64,000 nt of DNA, from NCBI RefSeq assembly GCF_030386795.1, contig NZ_JANUQM010000018.1:124001-188000 (forward strand), given 5' to 3'. Numbering within the stretch: position 1 is the first letter of the stretch; every line of letters begins with the position of its first letter. The translations under genes and the position numbers were made by a program. A model generated the notes under the pieces. The model had not been told where the DNA came from and searched no databases. It saw only the letters and a list, made by a program, of their open reading frames with translations. The stretch comes from Streptomyces sp. S.PNR 29 (GTDB taxonomy: Bacteria; Actinomycetota; Actinomycetes; Streptomycetales; Streptomycetaceae). Below are positions 25,620 to 35,133 of the stretch, one piece after another.

Positions 25620-26738
25620 GTGAGGAACCCACTGAATCCCGCGGAGCTGAACGCCGCCCTGGAAAACGTCCACCGTGCCGGGATACCGGGACTGTTTGCC
25701 GAGGTGCGTGACGGCGACCAGGTCTGGCGCGGCGCCGCCGGGGTCGCCGATGTCGCCACCGCTCGCCCTGTCACCGCCGACATGCGTCACCGCGTCGGCA
25801 GCGTCACCAAGACTTTCACCGCCGCCGCGGTCCTGCAGCAGGTCGAGAGCGGTCAGATCGGTCTCGACGCGCCGATCGGCCGGTACCTTCCGAAGCTGGT
25901 TCCCGGGGAGCGCGGTGACGCGATCACGGTCCGGATGCTGATCAACCACACCAGCGGCCTCGCCGAGTACCTCCCTTGTGCCTACCCCTCCCTCAGGGCG
26001 TTCCCCGTCCTCGCGGACACTGGGCCCCAGAGCCTGGACGACCACCGGTTCACGCGGTTCGCCCCCACCGAACTGATCGAGATGGGGGTCACCGCACCTG
26101 CCGTCGGCGCTCCGGGCGGTACGCCGGGGGTGTACTCCAACACCAACTACCTGCTCCTCGGCGAACTCCTGGAAAAGGTGACCGGTACCACGGCCGAGTG
26201 GTACATCACCCGGAACGTCATCGAGCGCGCCGGGCTCCGGGACACCGCATTCCCCTCCGGACCGTACGTCGACGGGCCGCATGCGCAGCTCTACGAGGCG
26301 TGGTTCGGCATGATCGACCCGCCGCGCGACTACAGCGTCTACGACATGTCATGGGTGGGGCCTTCGGCCTCGCTGATATCGACCGTCGCGGACCTCAACC
26401 GCTTCTTCCGCATGCTGCTGGCCGGGGAGATCGTCAGCCCGTCGTCGCTGGCGCAGATGCAACGCACGGTCCCGGTCGTCTCCCAGGAGGGAAGGACGAT
26501 CGGCTACGGCCTCGGCCTGCACCCGATGGAGGGTCCTGGGCAGGGCGTCTTCTGGGGCCATGGCGGCACGGTCTGGGGTGGCGGAACGCTGGCCATGACC
26601 CGTGCCGACGGCAAACGGCAGTTGGCCGTCGCGGTGAACCTGCAGAGGTGGAACAGGCTCGACTCCTCCGGCAAGCCGCAGCCCCATCCCATCGACGACG
26701 CGCTTGCGGCTCTCTACCGCGTGGCGATGTACGGCTGA
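25620..26738 (+). CDS. Serine hydrolase, class C beta-lactamase/PBP4*-like
   Basis: A 372-aa penicillin-binding-protein-fold hydrolase. The nucleophile motif is SVTK (Ser61, Lys64), the second motif is YSNTNY with the Tyr-x-Asn pair, and HGGTVWGGG stands in for the KTG strand. I see no signal peptide with the GTG start at 25620, chosen because AAAGGA lies 8 nt upstream. A GTG at 25504 would extend it, but the extra residues look non-coding. It could be an esterase or D-amino-acid peptidase rather than a true beta-lactamase. TetR controlled by context. Confidence 0.85.
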   Translation: MRNPLNPAELNAALENVHRAGIPGLFAEVRDGDQVWRGAAGVADVATARPVTADMRHRVGSVTKTFTAAAVLQQVESGQIGLDAPIGRYLPKLVPGERGDAITVRMLINHTSGLAEYLPCAYPSLRAFPVLADTGPQSLDDHRFTRFAPTELIEMGVTAPAVGAPGGTPGVYSNTNYLLLGELLEKVTGTTAEWYITRNVIERAGLRDTAFPSGPYVDGPHAQLYEAWFGMIDPPRDYSVYDMSWVGPSASLISTVADLNRFFRMLLAGEIVSPSSLAQMQRTVPVVSQEGRTIGYGLGLHPMEGPGQGVFWGHGGTVWGGGTLAMTRADGKRQLAVAVNLQRWNRLDSSGKPQPHPIDDALAALYRVAMYG

Positions 26739-26813
26739 CCGGCCGAGGATCCGGCGAGTTCGCGCAAAGGACTTGAGCCGTCGGGGGAGACGGAAGGGTC
26801 TGCGAGCGCGCGG

Positions 26814-28043
26814 TCAGAACCAGTGCAGGCAGTGCGGGGGGCGGTCGGCGCGGAAAAGGGCGTCAGCGAGGGTGGCCGCGCCCGGGCGGTGGGCCCGGAT
26901 GTGTCCGGCGCGCACGAGCGTGCTCGGGGCGGTGCCGCCGAGGTAGACCGAGCCCAGATCGCGGATGTCCAGGGACAGGTCGGGCTCCCGGTCCGTCGGC
27001 ACGCAGTCGGCCTTGCCCTCCCGGACGGTCAGCAGGTAGCGGCCGTGCTCGCCGAGGAACGGGTCCTCGACGTCGAGGACGAGCTCGCCGTCCATGAACC
27101 AGCCGCGCGCGGTCAGTGCGCGCGGGACGTCCAGCAGCCGCACCCAGAGCCAGTCCATGTCGCCGCTCACCTCGCCGGCGCGGAAGTCCGCCAACTGCCA
27201 GCGCAGCGGGTGATCGGACGGGACGTGCTGGAACACGGCCTGAGAGACCAGGTCGTGTCCGAGCACGAACCGGGCCAGGGCCGTGAAGACGGCGTCGTCG
27301 GTGGCGATGGTCTCGTCGACCGTCAGGGTGCCTGCGTCGACCGAGTAGCTGGCGTACCCGTCCGGGACGCCGTCGGTGTCCCGGTGGACGGCGACGTAAC
27401 GCGGCGCCGGCGAGATCGGGGGCTGCCCCGCGCGCAAGGCCCACCAGCGGTGCGGCCGGGACAGCGCGCCGGGCTGGGCACGGCGGTACCGGTCGTAGAC
27501 CTCTTCCAGGATCTCGCCGCACTCGGCCCGACGCAGCACCTCGACCGAGCCGTTGTCCGGGCCGGTCGCCGGTGCGTCGGCCGTTCCGCGCGCCCGGGGG
27601 AGGGCGAGGGCGGCCCGGTGGCGCTGCACCGTCAGGCGTGCCGTGTAGGTCGCCGGTCCGTAGCCGAACCTGCCGTAGATCGAGGCCTCGGAGGCCAGCA
27701 GCACGGAGAGGAACTCCCCGCGGGCGCGCACTTCGGCGAGCTGATGCCGCATCATCGCGCTGAGCACGCCCTGGCGCCGGTGCGAGGGCAGGACGCCGAC
27801 GGCGGTCACGCCGGCGGCCGGGACGAGGGTCTCACCGGGCAGGGTGAGCTCGAAGGAGTGCGCGGCGGCGGTGCCGACGGGCCGCCCGTCCGCCGTCAGG
27901 GCCAGCAGGCAGCGCTCCGTTTCCAGCGCCGACCACCAGAGCCCGCCGCCCTCGACCGGAGTCTCCGGGAAGCGCCCGAACGCGGCATGGACTGTGTCGA
28001 CGAAGACGTCGAGATCCTCGTCGGTCGTGGGACGGATCTCCAT
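26814..28043 (-). CDS. Eis-family GNAT acetyltransferase
   Basis: A 409-aa protein with the Eis architecture. The N-terminal GNAT domain has the CoA loop VLPSHRRQGVLSAMM at about 85-100, followed by a second GNAT-like region and a C-terminal SCP-2-like domain. The chain ends in HWF; in Eis proteins the C-terminal Phe carboxylate is part of the active site, and it is kept here. Family members acetylate amines, including aminoglycosides, at several positions. The natural substrate is unknown. A strong GAGGAGG lies 11 nt before the ATG at 28043. Confidence 0.88.
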   Translation of the reverse strand: MEIRPTTDEDLDVFVDTVHAAFGRFPETPVEGGGLWWSALETERCLLALTADGRPVGTAAAHSFELTLPGETLVPAAGVTAVGVLPSHRRQGVLSAMMRHQLAEVRARGEFLSVLLASEASIYGRFGYGPATYTARLTVQRHRAALALPRARGTADAPATGPDNGSVEVLRRAECGEILEEVYDRYRRAQPGALSRPHRWWALRAGQPPISPAPRYVAVHRDTDGVPDGYASYSVDAGTLTVDETIATDDAVFTALARFVLGHDLVSQAVFQHVPSDHPLRWQLADFRAGEVSGDMDWLWVRLLDVPRALTARGWFMDGELVLDVEDPFLGEHGRYLLTVREGKADCVPTDREPDLSLDIRDLGSVYLGGTAPSTLVRAGHIRAHRPGAATLADALFRADRPPHCLHWF

Positions 28044-28201
28044 CGCTGCCGCTGCCTCCTCGGAATACCGGCACCACGACTGGTGGTGCCTGGCAACAAT
28101 GCAGGCCCGCCCCGTGGCCCGGTCAAACGAATTACGGCCGGGCCCGCGGCCGCGTCGACGGCACGCCGCCGCATGGTCGCTCACACCCGGGTTGCCCGGG
28201 A

Positions 28202-30190
28202 TCAGCTCGGCGTCAGGACGATCGCCTGGCCGCCCGCACTGGCCATGGCCACGTCCAGGACGGTGTCCGAGGTCACGGCCTGGGTGCTGACCACGACGGG
28301 GGTGCGGAAGGGGCTGCTGCCCGGTGTGCCGTCGGCGTAGACGGTCGCCGTGTACGTGGTCTCGTCGTCCAGGAAGGACAGCGGGACGGACAGCGTCCGG
28401 GCCGTCTCGTTGGTCATCGCCCCGAGGTACCAGGTGGAGCCGTTGCGGCGGGCGACCGCCACGTACTCCCCGATCGATCCGGCCAGGGTCCTGCTCTCGT
28501 CCCAGGTCGTGGGGACGGCATTGAACCAGGGCAGTCCCGGCCAGCCGGAGGTATTGGCGTACTTGGACGGCTTGTCGTACCAGAACAGGAAGTTGAGCGG
28601 CTGGTAGTACACCGCGGCCATCGCCATCTGGTGGGCGTTGGTCGTCTTGTTGCGCGACTGCCCATAGCAGATCGTGTAGTCCAGCGGGCCGCCGATGTTG
28701 CGGGCGAAGGGCAGCGTCACGTTGTGCGTGGCGGTCGGGAACTGCTCGTTGCCCCGGACACCCTCCAGGCTGATGTAGTTCGGGTACGTGCGTTCGTAGC
28801 CGAACGGCCGGACGTCGTCGTGCATGTCGATCAGCAGCTGGTACTTGGCTGCCGTCCGGGCCCAGCCGGTGATCTGGCTGGTCATCGTCTGGGTGCCGTC
28901 GTTGATGAAGCCGAGCTTGATGCCCGCTACGCCCCAGCTCTTGTAGAGGCCGAACAGCGAGTCCGCGTCGGTCAGCGCCAGCCGGTTGACGTAGAGGAAG
29001 ACACCGATGCCCTTGCTGGTGGCGTACGAGATGACGGACGGCAGATCGATGGCGGCGATCGGCTTCGTCGCGTCGGGGGTGGTGAACTCGGGCCCGTACC
29101 AGCCGGCGTCGTACTCGATGTAGTCGATGCCGCGGGCCACGGCGAAGTCGACGCCCTGGAGACCGGCGGCGGTGCTGAGCTCGCAGCGGAAGACCTTGCC
29201 CGGCTTGATCCAGGAGGTGTCGGTGAGGGCGATCTCCGGGGCCAGATTGAGCACCAGCTCGGCGTTGTCGACCAGTTCGGCGTGCGTCGACCCGATCACG
29301 ACCGCGCGCCACGGCGTCGCGAACGGGGTGGTGACCGTGGACGTCGTCTCCACCGGCCCGGTGCCGCGGGCGGTGTGCTCCATCAGGAAGGCGGACAGGG
29401 TGCCGGGCTGTCCCGGCACCGAACCGAGCATCAGCCGGGGGTAGTCGATCCGGGCGGACTCGCAGACGCAGGCGATGAGCCCGTCCGAGAGGTCGGCGGT
29501 CAGCGGCAGGTCGGTCAGCGGGCCCTGGTCCGTGCTCGACGTTCCGCCGACCGGGATCTTGTCGGGGGCGACCGGGATGTAGGGGTCCTCGTCACGGGCG
29601 CTGTAGACGGTGGTGTCGTCGGGGAAGACGAACGTCGTCAGCTCGTCGGCGATGGTGGCGGTGCCCTGGTCGAGCAGGACGTAACGGAGGGCGACGCCGG
29701 TCCTGTAGGCGCGGATCCGGACGCCGAAACGGATGCCGGACGCGGCGTCCCGCAGATCCCAGCACTGCTCCTGGAAGTGGTCGGTGACCTTCTTGTTGCG
29801 CCCGTACACCGGTGACCAGGTGTCGTGCACGGTCCGGCGCCGGCTCCCGGTCATCCTGACATCGTTGCCGAGGACGGTTCCGTCGCCCAGCCTGAGCCCC
29901 AGGGCCGAGGTGCCGATCACCGTCCTGCCGTCGCGCTCGGCGGACCACTGCAGCGCCCCGTTCACCAGCGACACGGTGACGGCCGTACCGCCCATGCGCG
30001 CGGTGGCGTCGGCCGTGTCCGCGTCCGTGCCCGAGGAGTCCGCCGCGCAGGCCGGCCGCGTGGTGGCCGGCCCCATCGCCACCATCCCGGCGGCGACCGC
30101 CGCCCCCTTGAGCATCCCCCGGCGGGACAGCGCCCCCGAGCGCCCGCCTCTGTCCGCGGTGGGTTCGTCCTGGTCTCGTGCAGGTCTCAT
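28202..30190 (-). CDS. Tat-exported glycoside hydrolase family 97
   Basis: A 662-aa secreted alpha-glycosidase. The Tat signal is at residues 22-50 (LSRRGMLKGAAVAAGMVAMG). An N-terminal beta-supersandwich leads to a catalytic barrel with YIEYDAGWYGPEF, GVFLYVNRLAL, WGVAGIKLGFINDG and EGVRGNEQFPTATHN. Where retaining GH97 enzymes carry a nucleophile Asp in a K-[IV]-D-F motif, this protein has KLGF, which suggests the inverting alpha-glucosidase subgroup (recalled, not checked). The substrate is unknown. An operator-like dyad lies upstream at 30257. Start chosen for the Tat motif and GAGAGG upstream. Confidence 0.88.
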   Translation of the reverse strand: MRPARDQDEPTADRGGRSGALSRRGMLKGAAVAAGMVAMGPATTRPACAADSSGTDADTADATARMGGTAVTVSLVNGALQWSAERDGRTVIGTSALGLRLGDGTVLGNDVRMTGSRRRTVHDTWSPVYGRNKKVTDHFQEQCWDLRDAASGIRFGVRIRAYRTGVALRYVLLDQGTATIADELTTFVFPDDTTVYSARDEDPYIPVAPDKIPVGGTSSTDQGPLTDLPLTADLSDGLIACVCESARIDYPRLMLGSVPGQPGTLSAFLMEHTARGTGPVETTSTVTTPFATPWRAVVIGSTHAELVDNAELVLNLAPEIALTDTSWIKPGKVFRCELSTAAGLQGVDFAVARGIDYIEYDAGWYGPEFTTPDATKPIAAIDLPSVISYATSKGIGVFLYVNRLALTDADSLFGLYKSWGVAGIKLGFINDGTQTMTSQITGWARTAAKYQLLIDMHDDVRPFGYERTYPNYISLEGVRGNEQFPTATHNVTLPFARNIGGPLDYTICYGQSRNKTTNAHQMAMAAVYYQPLNFLFWYDKPSKYANTSGWPGLPWFNAVPTTWDESRTLAGSIGEYVAVARRNGSTWYLGAMTNETARTLSVPLSFLDDETTYTATVYADGTPGSSPFRTPVVVSTQAVTSDTVLDVAMASAGGQAIVLTPS

Positions 30191-30253
30191 CGTGGAGGAC
30201 CTCTCCCTCGAGGGCCGCGCCGGTACGCGCCGCTCTGCGGCCGACAGAATTAG

Positions 30254-30271
30254 GTAGTAACCGTTTACCGA
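30254..30271 (-). promoter_or_regulatory. LacI-like operator candidate upstream of GH97
   Basis: GTAACCGTTTAC at 30257-30268 is a 10-of-12 palindrome with a central CG, flanked by GGTA and C. It lies 67 nt upstream of the GH97 start and resembles the TTTACGTAAA-type dyad before the GH30 gene. No confident -10/-35 pair could be assigned. Confidence 0.5.
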
Positions 30272-30456
30272 CGGTGGGGAAGGTACGTGCCGCGGGGAAG
30301 GCGGGTCAAGGTTCCGGCACCTTGAGTTCAGTGCCGGCACGTCCCGTCCGGGCGACGAGCTCGTCATCGACGCCGAGGTCCCGGCCGCCCCCGCAGGCGT
30401 ACCGTGAGAGACGTGACAAATGGCGCAAACTCCGAACGAAACCGGAGTGTGATGCC

Positions 30457-31299
30457 ATGCCCCGCCGTCGTGCCGTCTCGTCCAGTACGCCCGAAGATCT
30501 CCTGCACAAGCTGGGGGATCTGACCGGCCGGATACTGGAGCGGATCAAGCTCCAGCAGGCCCGCGTGGAGCTCGCTGCCGCGTTGCAGCGTCAGGTCCTC
30601 GCCGCCGAGCTGCCGGTCCTGCCCGGGCTGCGGGTGGCGGGACGGTACGCGCCCGCGCGGGCCGGGCTGGACATCGGGGGCGACTGGTACGACGGCTTCC
30701 TCATGCCGGACGGCTCGGTGGGGTTCGCGATCGGGGACGTGCAGGGCCACGATGTGGAGGCCGCCGCTCTCATGGGGCAGGTGCGCACCTGCCTGCGGGC
30801 CGTCGCGACCGCCACCACGGACCCGGCGGAGGTGCTCCGGCGCACCAACGACCTGCTCGTCGCCTTGGGCTCCGGACTGTTCGTGACCTGCTCGTTCCTG
30901 CGCTTCGACCCGGTCACGAGCGAGCTCGTCGACGCCCGTGCCGGGCACGTCCCCGCCGTCTGGGCCTGGTCCGAGGGCCACTGCGAGATCGTGCTGAACG
31001 AGGGCGGTCTGCCGCTCGGCATCCAGGCCGGCCAGAGCTACCCGTCGACCCGTAGGTCGCTGACCGGCGAGGGAGCGTTCGTCCTGCTCACCGACGGCGT
31101 GGTGGAAGGCCCCGGCTACCCGATCGAGGAAGGGCTCGAACGGGTGGCGGCACTGGCCGGCAGCGCCTGTCGCGCCGAGCCGGACGAGCTGGCCGCGCAC
31201 ATAATCAAGGTGGCGGACTTCACCGGCCACAGAGACGACGCCGCGGTCCTGGTCCTTCGGTACGGAGGTCTCCGGGAGCAGGGGCAGGGCGAAGGGTGA
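30457..31299 (+). CDS. PP2C-type (SpoIIE) serine phosphatase
   Basis: A 280-aa phosphatase. A short helix (LLHKLGDLTGRILERIKLQQARVELAAALQRQVL) leads into the SpoIIE domain with all metal-binding motifs intact: LDIGGDWYDGF, FAIGDVQGHDVEAAALMG, VLLTDGVVEG and GHRDDAAVLVLRYGG. No sensor domain is attached. It likely acts in partner-switching regulation of a sigma factor or antisigma antagonist. The next gene, 70 nt on, encodes a MASE1 membrane domain, a sensor often fused to such phosphatases. The ATG at 30457 has GGAG 10 nt upstream. Confidence 0.88.
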   Translation: MPRRRAVSSSTPEDLLHKLGDLTGRILERIKLQQARVELAAALQRQVLAAELPVLPGLRVAGRYAPARAGLDIGGDWYDGFLMPDGSVGFAIGDVQGHDVEAAALMGQVRTCLRAVATATTDPAEVLRRTNDLLVALGSGLFVTCSFLRFDPVTSELVDARAGHVPAVWAWSEGHCEIVLNEGGLPLGIQAGQSYPSTRRSLTGEGAFVLLTDGVVEGPGYPIEEGLERVAALAGSACRAEPDELAAHIIKVADFTGHRDDAAVLVLRYGGLREQGQGEG

Positions 31300-31369
31300 G
31301 CACCATGCGCGGCCTGGACGACCCCGGTGCGGCCCGCCTCGCCCGGCATGACCGCCCGGGCAGGCCGGG

Positions 31370-32383
31370 ATGACCGACCCGGCGCGCGCGAACCGGTTCC
31401 GGCCGTACGCCGTCCAGGGCCTGCGGCTGGCTGCCGTCCTGGCCGCCTACTACGGCAGCGCCGAGCTGGGGCTGCAGCAGCAACTGGTGCGCGGGCAGGT
31501 CACGCCGTTCTGGCCGCCCACCGGCATCGCCGTCGTCGCCCTGCTGCTGTGGGGCCTGCGCATGTGGCCGGGGATCGCTCTCGGGGCGTTCGTGGTGAAC
31601 GTGATGCTCGGGCCGTCGATCCTCCCCGTGCTCGCCATCACGGTCGGCAACACGCTGGCGCCGGTCTTCGCCTGTCTCCTGCTGCGGCGGGTGGGGTTCC
31701 GTCCCGCTCTCGACCGGCTGCAGGACGCTCTGGCGCTGATCTTCCTCGGCGCCCTGGGCGGGATGCTGATCAGCGCGACGGTCGGCACGGGCGTCCTGGT
31801 GGCCTCCGGCGCACTGAGTTCCCACGACTTCTGGCCGACCTGGTCGGTGTGGTGGACGGGCGACGCGATGGGAGTCCTGGTCATCGCGCCGTTGCTGCTG
31901 GCCGTACGCACCGCCCGATGGCCACGCGGCGTACCCGTGCTCCGCTGGGCCGAGGCGGTGGCCCTGCTGGGCGGCACGGCAGTGCTCACCGCGGTGGCCA
32001 CCCGCAGTACGGTCAACCTGCTCTTCGTCGTCGTCCCCTTCCTGATCTGGGCGGCCTTCCGCTTCCAGCTGGTCGGCGCCGCCCCGTGCGCGCTGATCGC
32101 CTCCGTGATCGCCATCGATGCGGGAGCCGACGGGGCGGGACCGTTCTCGGGTCACGATCTCCTCGCCCAGATGGTCATCCTGCAGGCCTTCAACGGCACC
32201 GTGGCACTGACCGCCCTGCTGCTCTCGGCGGTCGTCACCGAGCGGAACCAGACCCTGCGGGAGATCGAGGAGGTCTGCGAACGCCTGAACGAAGCGTTGT
32301 CCCGGCTCGGGCCGGACGAGGCGCCCGTCCGGTGGCCGTCGTCCTGGCCGGAGGAACGCGATCAGGGGAGCGCGGGCCAGTGA
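31370..32383 (+). CDS. MASE1-domain integral membrane protein without output domain
   Basis: A 337-aa protein with about eight transmembrane helices. The MASE1 signature is clear (GLQQQLVRGQVTPFWPPTGI, then LWGLRMWPGIALGAFVVNV). It ends soon after the last helix with a short coiled stretch (TERNQTLREIEEVCERLNEALSRL), so no kinase, cyclase or phosphatase output is attached. It may work with the PP2C phosphatase encoded just upstream, or be a truncated sensor. The RBS is weak, so translation may depend on the upstream gene. Confidence 0.85.
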   Translation: MTDPARANRFRPYAVQGLRLAAVLAAYYGSAELGLQQQLVRGQVTPFWPPTGIAVVALLLWGLRMWPGIALGAFVVNVMLGPSILPVLAITVGNTLAPVFACLLLRRVGFRPALDRLQDALALIFLGALGGMLISATVGTGVLVASGALSSHDFWPTWSVWWTGDAMGVLVIAPLLLAVRTARWPRGVPVLRWAEAVALLGGTAVLTAVATRSTVNLLFVVVPFLIWAAFRFQLVGAAPCALIASVIAIDAGADGAGPFSGHDLLAQMVILQAFNGTVALTALLLSAVVTERNQTLREIEEVCERLNEALSRLGPDEAPVRWPSSWPEERDQGSAGQ

Positions 32384-32456
32384 CACCGTCCGGGCCGTTC
32401 CGGGCTGCGGCCCGGACCCGCCGCGGCCGATGCTGGTGGGGGGCGGGTGCGGCGCG

Positions 32457-32660
32457 GCCGGGTTCCGCACCCCGATGACGGCCGGCTTCGACGACTCCTA
32501 CGTCAGGGGACAGCCCGTCCCCCGGTTCGGCGAGCCCGGAGAGGTCGCCCGCATGGTGCTCTTCATCATCACCGACGCCACCTTCTCGACGGGATCCGAG
32601 TGCGTCCTGGACGGTGGCATCCTGGCCGGCCCGCCCACCGGCCTGGCCTCCGCCGACTGA
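32457..32660 (+). pseudogene. Remnant of a short-chain dehydrogenase (C-terminal end)
   Basis: The frame reads GFRTPMTAGFDDSYVRGQPVPR, then FGEPGEVARMVLFIITDATFSTGSECVLDGG, which is the C-terminal third of a classical SDR enzyme. The upstream Rossmann and catalytic YxxxK parts are absent; the sequence before 32457 belongs to the end of the MASE1 gene and unrelated DNA. This is a decayed fragment, probably left after a deletion. Confidence 0.8.
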
Positions 32661-32816
32661 CATCCGTACCGCGCCCGTGGTACCAGCGGCGGACCTGGAG
32701 GCCGGTTCGTACTGCGTTCTCAGTAGGGGGGATTGTCGGCAGGCGCACGACGACAGGACGGCACACATCCCGGCAGCCTGGGCGGACAGTCGGCACCAGA
32801 TGTGGAGACCCCTGTC

Positions 32817-35021
32817 GTGGCAACTTTCCTTTACCGAGTGGGCCGCCTGGCCTTCCGGCGACGCTGGTACGTCGCCCTGGTCTGGGCGGCCGTCCTGGCC
32901 GCCGTCGGACTGGGCGCCCTGAAGGCTCCGGGAGCATCCGACGAGGGGTTCTCCATGCCGGGCATCGAGTCCCAGAAAGCCTTCGACCTGATGGAACAGC
33001 GCTTCCCCGGCGCCTCCGCCGACGGCGCCACCGCCCGGGTCGTCTTCGTCGCGCCGAGCGGTGAGAAGGTGACCGCGACCGAGCACAAGCAGGCCATCGA
33101 GGACGCCGTGGCCGAGCTGGCCGACGGATCTCAGGTCGCGAGCGCCGTCGACCCGTTCCAGGCGAAGGCGATCAGCAAGGACGGCTCGACGGCGTTCGCG
33201 ACCGTCACCTACAAGGTCACGTCGAGCGACCTCACCGACGCCAGCCGACACGGCCTGGAGCAGGCCATCGACGAGGCCCGCGGCTCCGGGCTGACCGTCG
33301 AGGCCGGCGGCAGCGCGATGGACGGCGGCGGCGGGCCGGGCGGGCTCGCCGAGGTGATCGGCATCGCGGTCGCCGCGGTCGTGCTGCTGATCACCTTCGG
33401 CTCCCTGGCCGCGGCCGGGCTGCCGCTGCTGACCGCCGTCGTCGGCGTCGGCGTGAGCATGGCCACGATCCTCGCCCTGTCCGACGCGCTCGGCCTGTCC
33501 ACCACCACCGGCACCCTCGCGATGATGCTGGGCCTCGCCGTCGGCATCGACTACGCCCTGTTCGTCGTCTCCCGCTACCGCGAGGAACGCGCCCGGGGCC
33601 GTACCCCGCAGGAGGCGGTCGGCCTGGCGGTCGGCACGGCCGGTTCCGCCGTCGTCTTCGCGGGCCTCACCGTCGTCATCGCCCTCGCCGGACTCACGGT
33701 GGTCGGCATCCCGATGCTCACCAAGATGGGCCTGGCCGCGGCGGGCGCGGTCGTCGTCGCCGTACTGATCGCGCTGACGCTGGTCCCGGCCTTCCTCGGT
33801 TTCTGGCCGAACGCCGTGCTGCGGCGGCGGGCCCGCAAGAGCGGCCGTGTCGAGGAGAGCACCGACAACAACGGGGGCACCCGCTGGGCGCGGTTCGTGC
33901 TGCGCCGCCCGCTGCCCGTGCTGCTCCTCGGCGTGGTGGGCCTCGGCGCCCTCGCGGTGCCGATGACCCAGCTCCAGCTGGGCATGCCCGGCGACGAGGC
34001 GAAGCCGGCCTCCACCACCGAGCGGCGGGCCTACGACGCGCTCGCCGAGGGCTTCGGGCCGGGCTTCAACGGGCCGCTCACCGTCGTCGTGGACGCCAAG
34101 GGCGACTCCGACCCGAAGGGCGCCGCGGAGACGATCACCAAGGAGATCGGCGCCACCGAGGGCGTCGTGTCCGTCTCCCCGGCCCGCTTCAACGACGCCG
34201 GTGACACCGCGGTCTTCTCGGTCGTGCCGTCCACCGCGCCGACCGACGAGAAGACCAAGGACCTGGTGAAGACCATCCGGGGCGAGCGTCCCGGCATCGA
34301 GTCGGAGACCGGGGCGTCCTTCGAGGTCACCGGCACCACCGCGCTGAACATCGACATCGCCGACAAGGTGCAGGCCGCGCTGGTCCCGTACCTCGTGGTC
34401 GTGGTCGGCCTGGCGATCGTGCTGCTGCTGGTGGTCTTCCGCTCCCTGCTCGTCCCGCTCAAGGCGGCCCTCGGCTTCCTGCTGTCGGTGCTGGCCTCCC
34501 TCGGCGCGGTCGTCGTGGTCTTCCAGCAGGGCCACGGCGCCGGGATCTTCGGCGTGGAGCAGACCGGCCCGATCATGAGCCTGATGCCGATCTTCCTGGT
34601 GGGCATCGTCTTCGGGCTCGCCATGGACTACGAGGTGTTCCTCGTCTCCCGGATGCGGGAGGCGTACGTCCACGGCGAGCGGCCCGGTCAGGCGGTCATA
34701 TCCGGCTTCCGGCACAGCGCCCGCGTGGTGGTGGCCGCCGCGCTGATCATGATCGCGGTCTTCGCCGGGTTCATCGGCGAGAGCGACTCCATGATCAAGA
34801 TGATCGGGTTCGGCCTGGCCACCGCCGTCCTGCTCGACGCGTTCGTCGTACGGATGGCGATCGTGCCCGCCGTGCTCGCCCTGCTCGGCGACAAGGCCTG
34901 GTGGCTGCCGAAGTGGCTGGACCGGATCCTGCCCCGCGTCGACGTGGAGGGCGAGGCGCTCAGCCGCCGGCCCGAGGCGCCGGATCCCGCTCCCGCCGAC
35001 CTGGAAGTGGCGCGCACCTGA
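32817..35021 (+). CDS. MMPL-family RND transporter
   Basis: A 734-aa membrane protein with the two-fold RND layout: one helix, an exported loop, five helices, then the same again (12 in total). The conserved Asp-Tyr motifs are GIDYALFVVSRYREERARG and AMDYEVFLVSRMREAYVHG. Families of this type export lipids, siderophores or drugs. The GTG at 32817 is preceded by GGAGA; upstream in-frame residues look non-coding. It is a single-gene unit ended by a strong hairpin. The substrate is unknown. Confidence 0.92.
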   Translation: MATFLYRVGRLAFRRRWYVALVWAAVLAAVGLGALKAPGASDEGFSMPGIESQKAFDLMEQRFPGASADGATARVVFVAPSGEKVTATEHKQAIEDAVAELADGSQVASAVDPFQAKAISKDGSTAFATVTYKVTSSDLTDASRHGLEQAIDEARGSGLTVEAGGSAMDGGGGPGGLAEVIGIAVAAVVLLITFGSLAAAGLPLLTAVVGVGVSMATILALSDALGLSTTTGTLAMMLGLAVGIDYALFVVSRYREERARGRTPQEAVGLAVGTAGSAVVFAGLTVVIALAGLTVVGIPMLTKMGLAAAGAVVVAVLIALTLVPAFLGFWPNAVLRRRARKSGRVEESTDNNGGTRWARFVLRRPLPVLLLGVVGLGALAVPMTQLQLGMPGDEAKPASTTERRAYDALAEGFGPGFNGPLTVVVDAKGDSDPKGAAETITKEIGATEGVVSVSPARFNDAGDTAVFSVVPSTAPTDEKTKDLVKTIRGERPGIESETGASFEVTGTTALNIDIADKVQAALVPYLVVVVGLAIVLLLVVFRSLLVPLKAALGFLLSVLASLGAVVVVFQQGHGAGIFGVEQTGPIMSLMPIFLVGIVFGLAMDYEVFLVSRMREAYVHGERPGQAVISGFRHSARVVVAAALIMIAVFAGFIGESDSMIKMIGFGLATAVLLDAFVVRMAIVPAVLALLGDKAWWLPKWLDRILPRVDVEGEALSRRPEAPDPAPADLEVART

Positions 35022-35037
35022 TCCGGCGATCCCCCCG

Positions 35038-35077
35038 GCCGGGGCCGCCCGTGGCGAAGGACACGGGCGGCCCCGGC
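35038..35077 (+). terminator. Terminator after the MMPL transporter gene
   Basis: A 16-bp perfect stem (core GGGGCCGCCCGTG and complement) with an 8-nt loop lies 17 nt after the stop codon. Confidence 0.85.
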
Positions 35078-35133
35078 GCCCGTTCCCGCCGGGAGCGGTC
35101 ACGATGGACCCAGTACACCGACCGGAGAACCCG

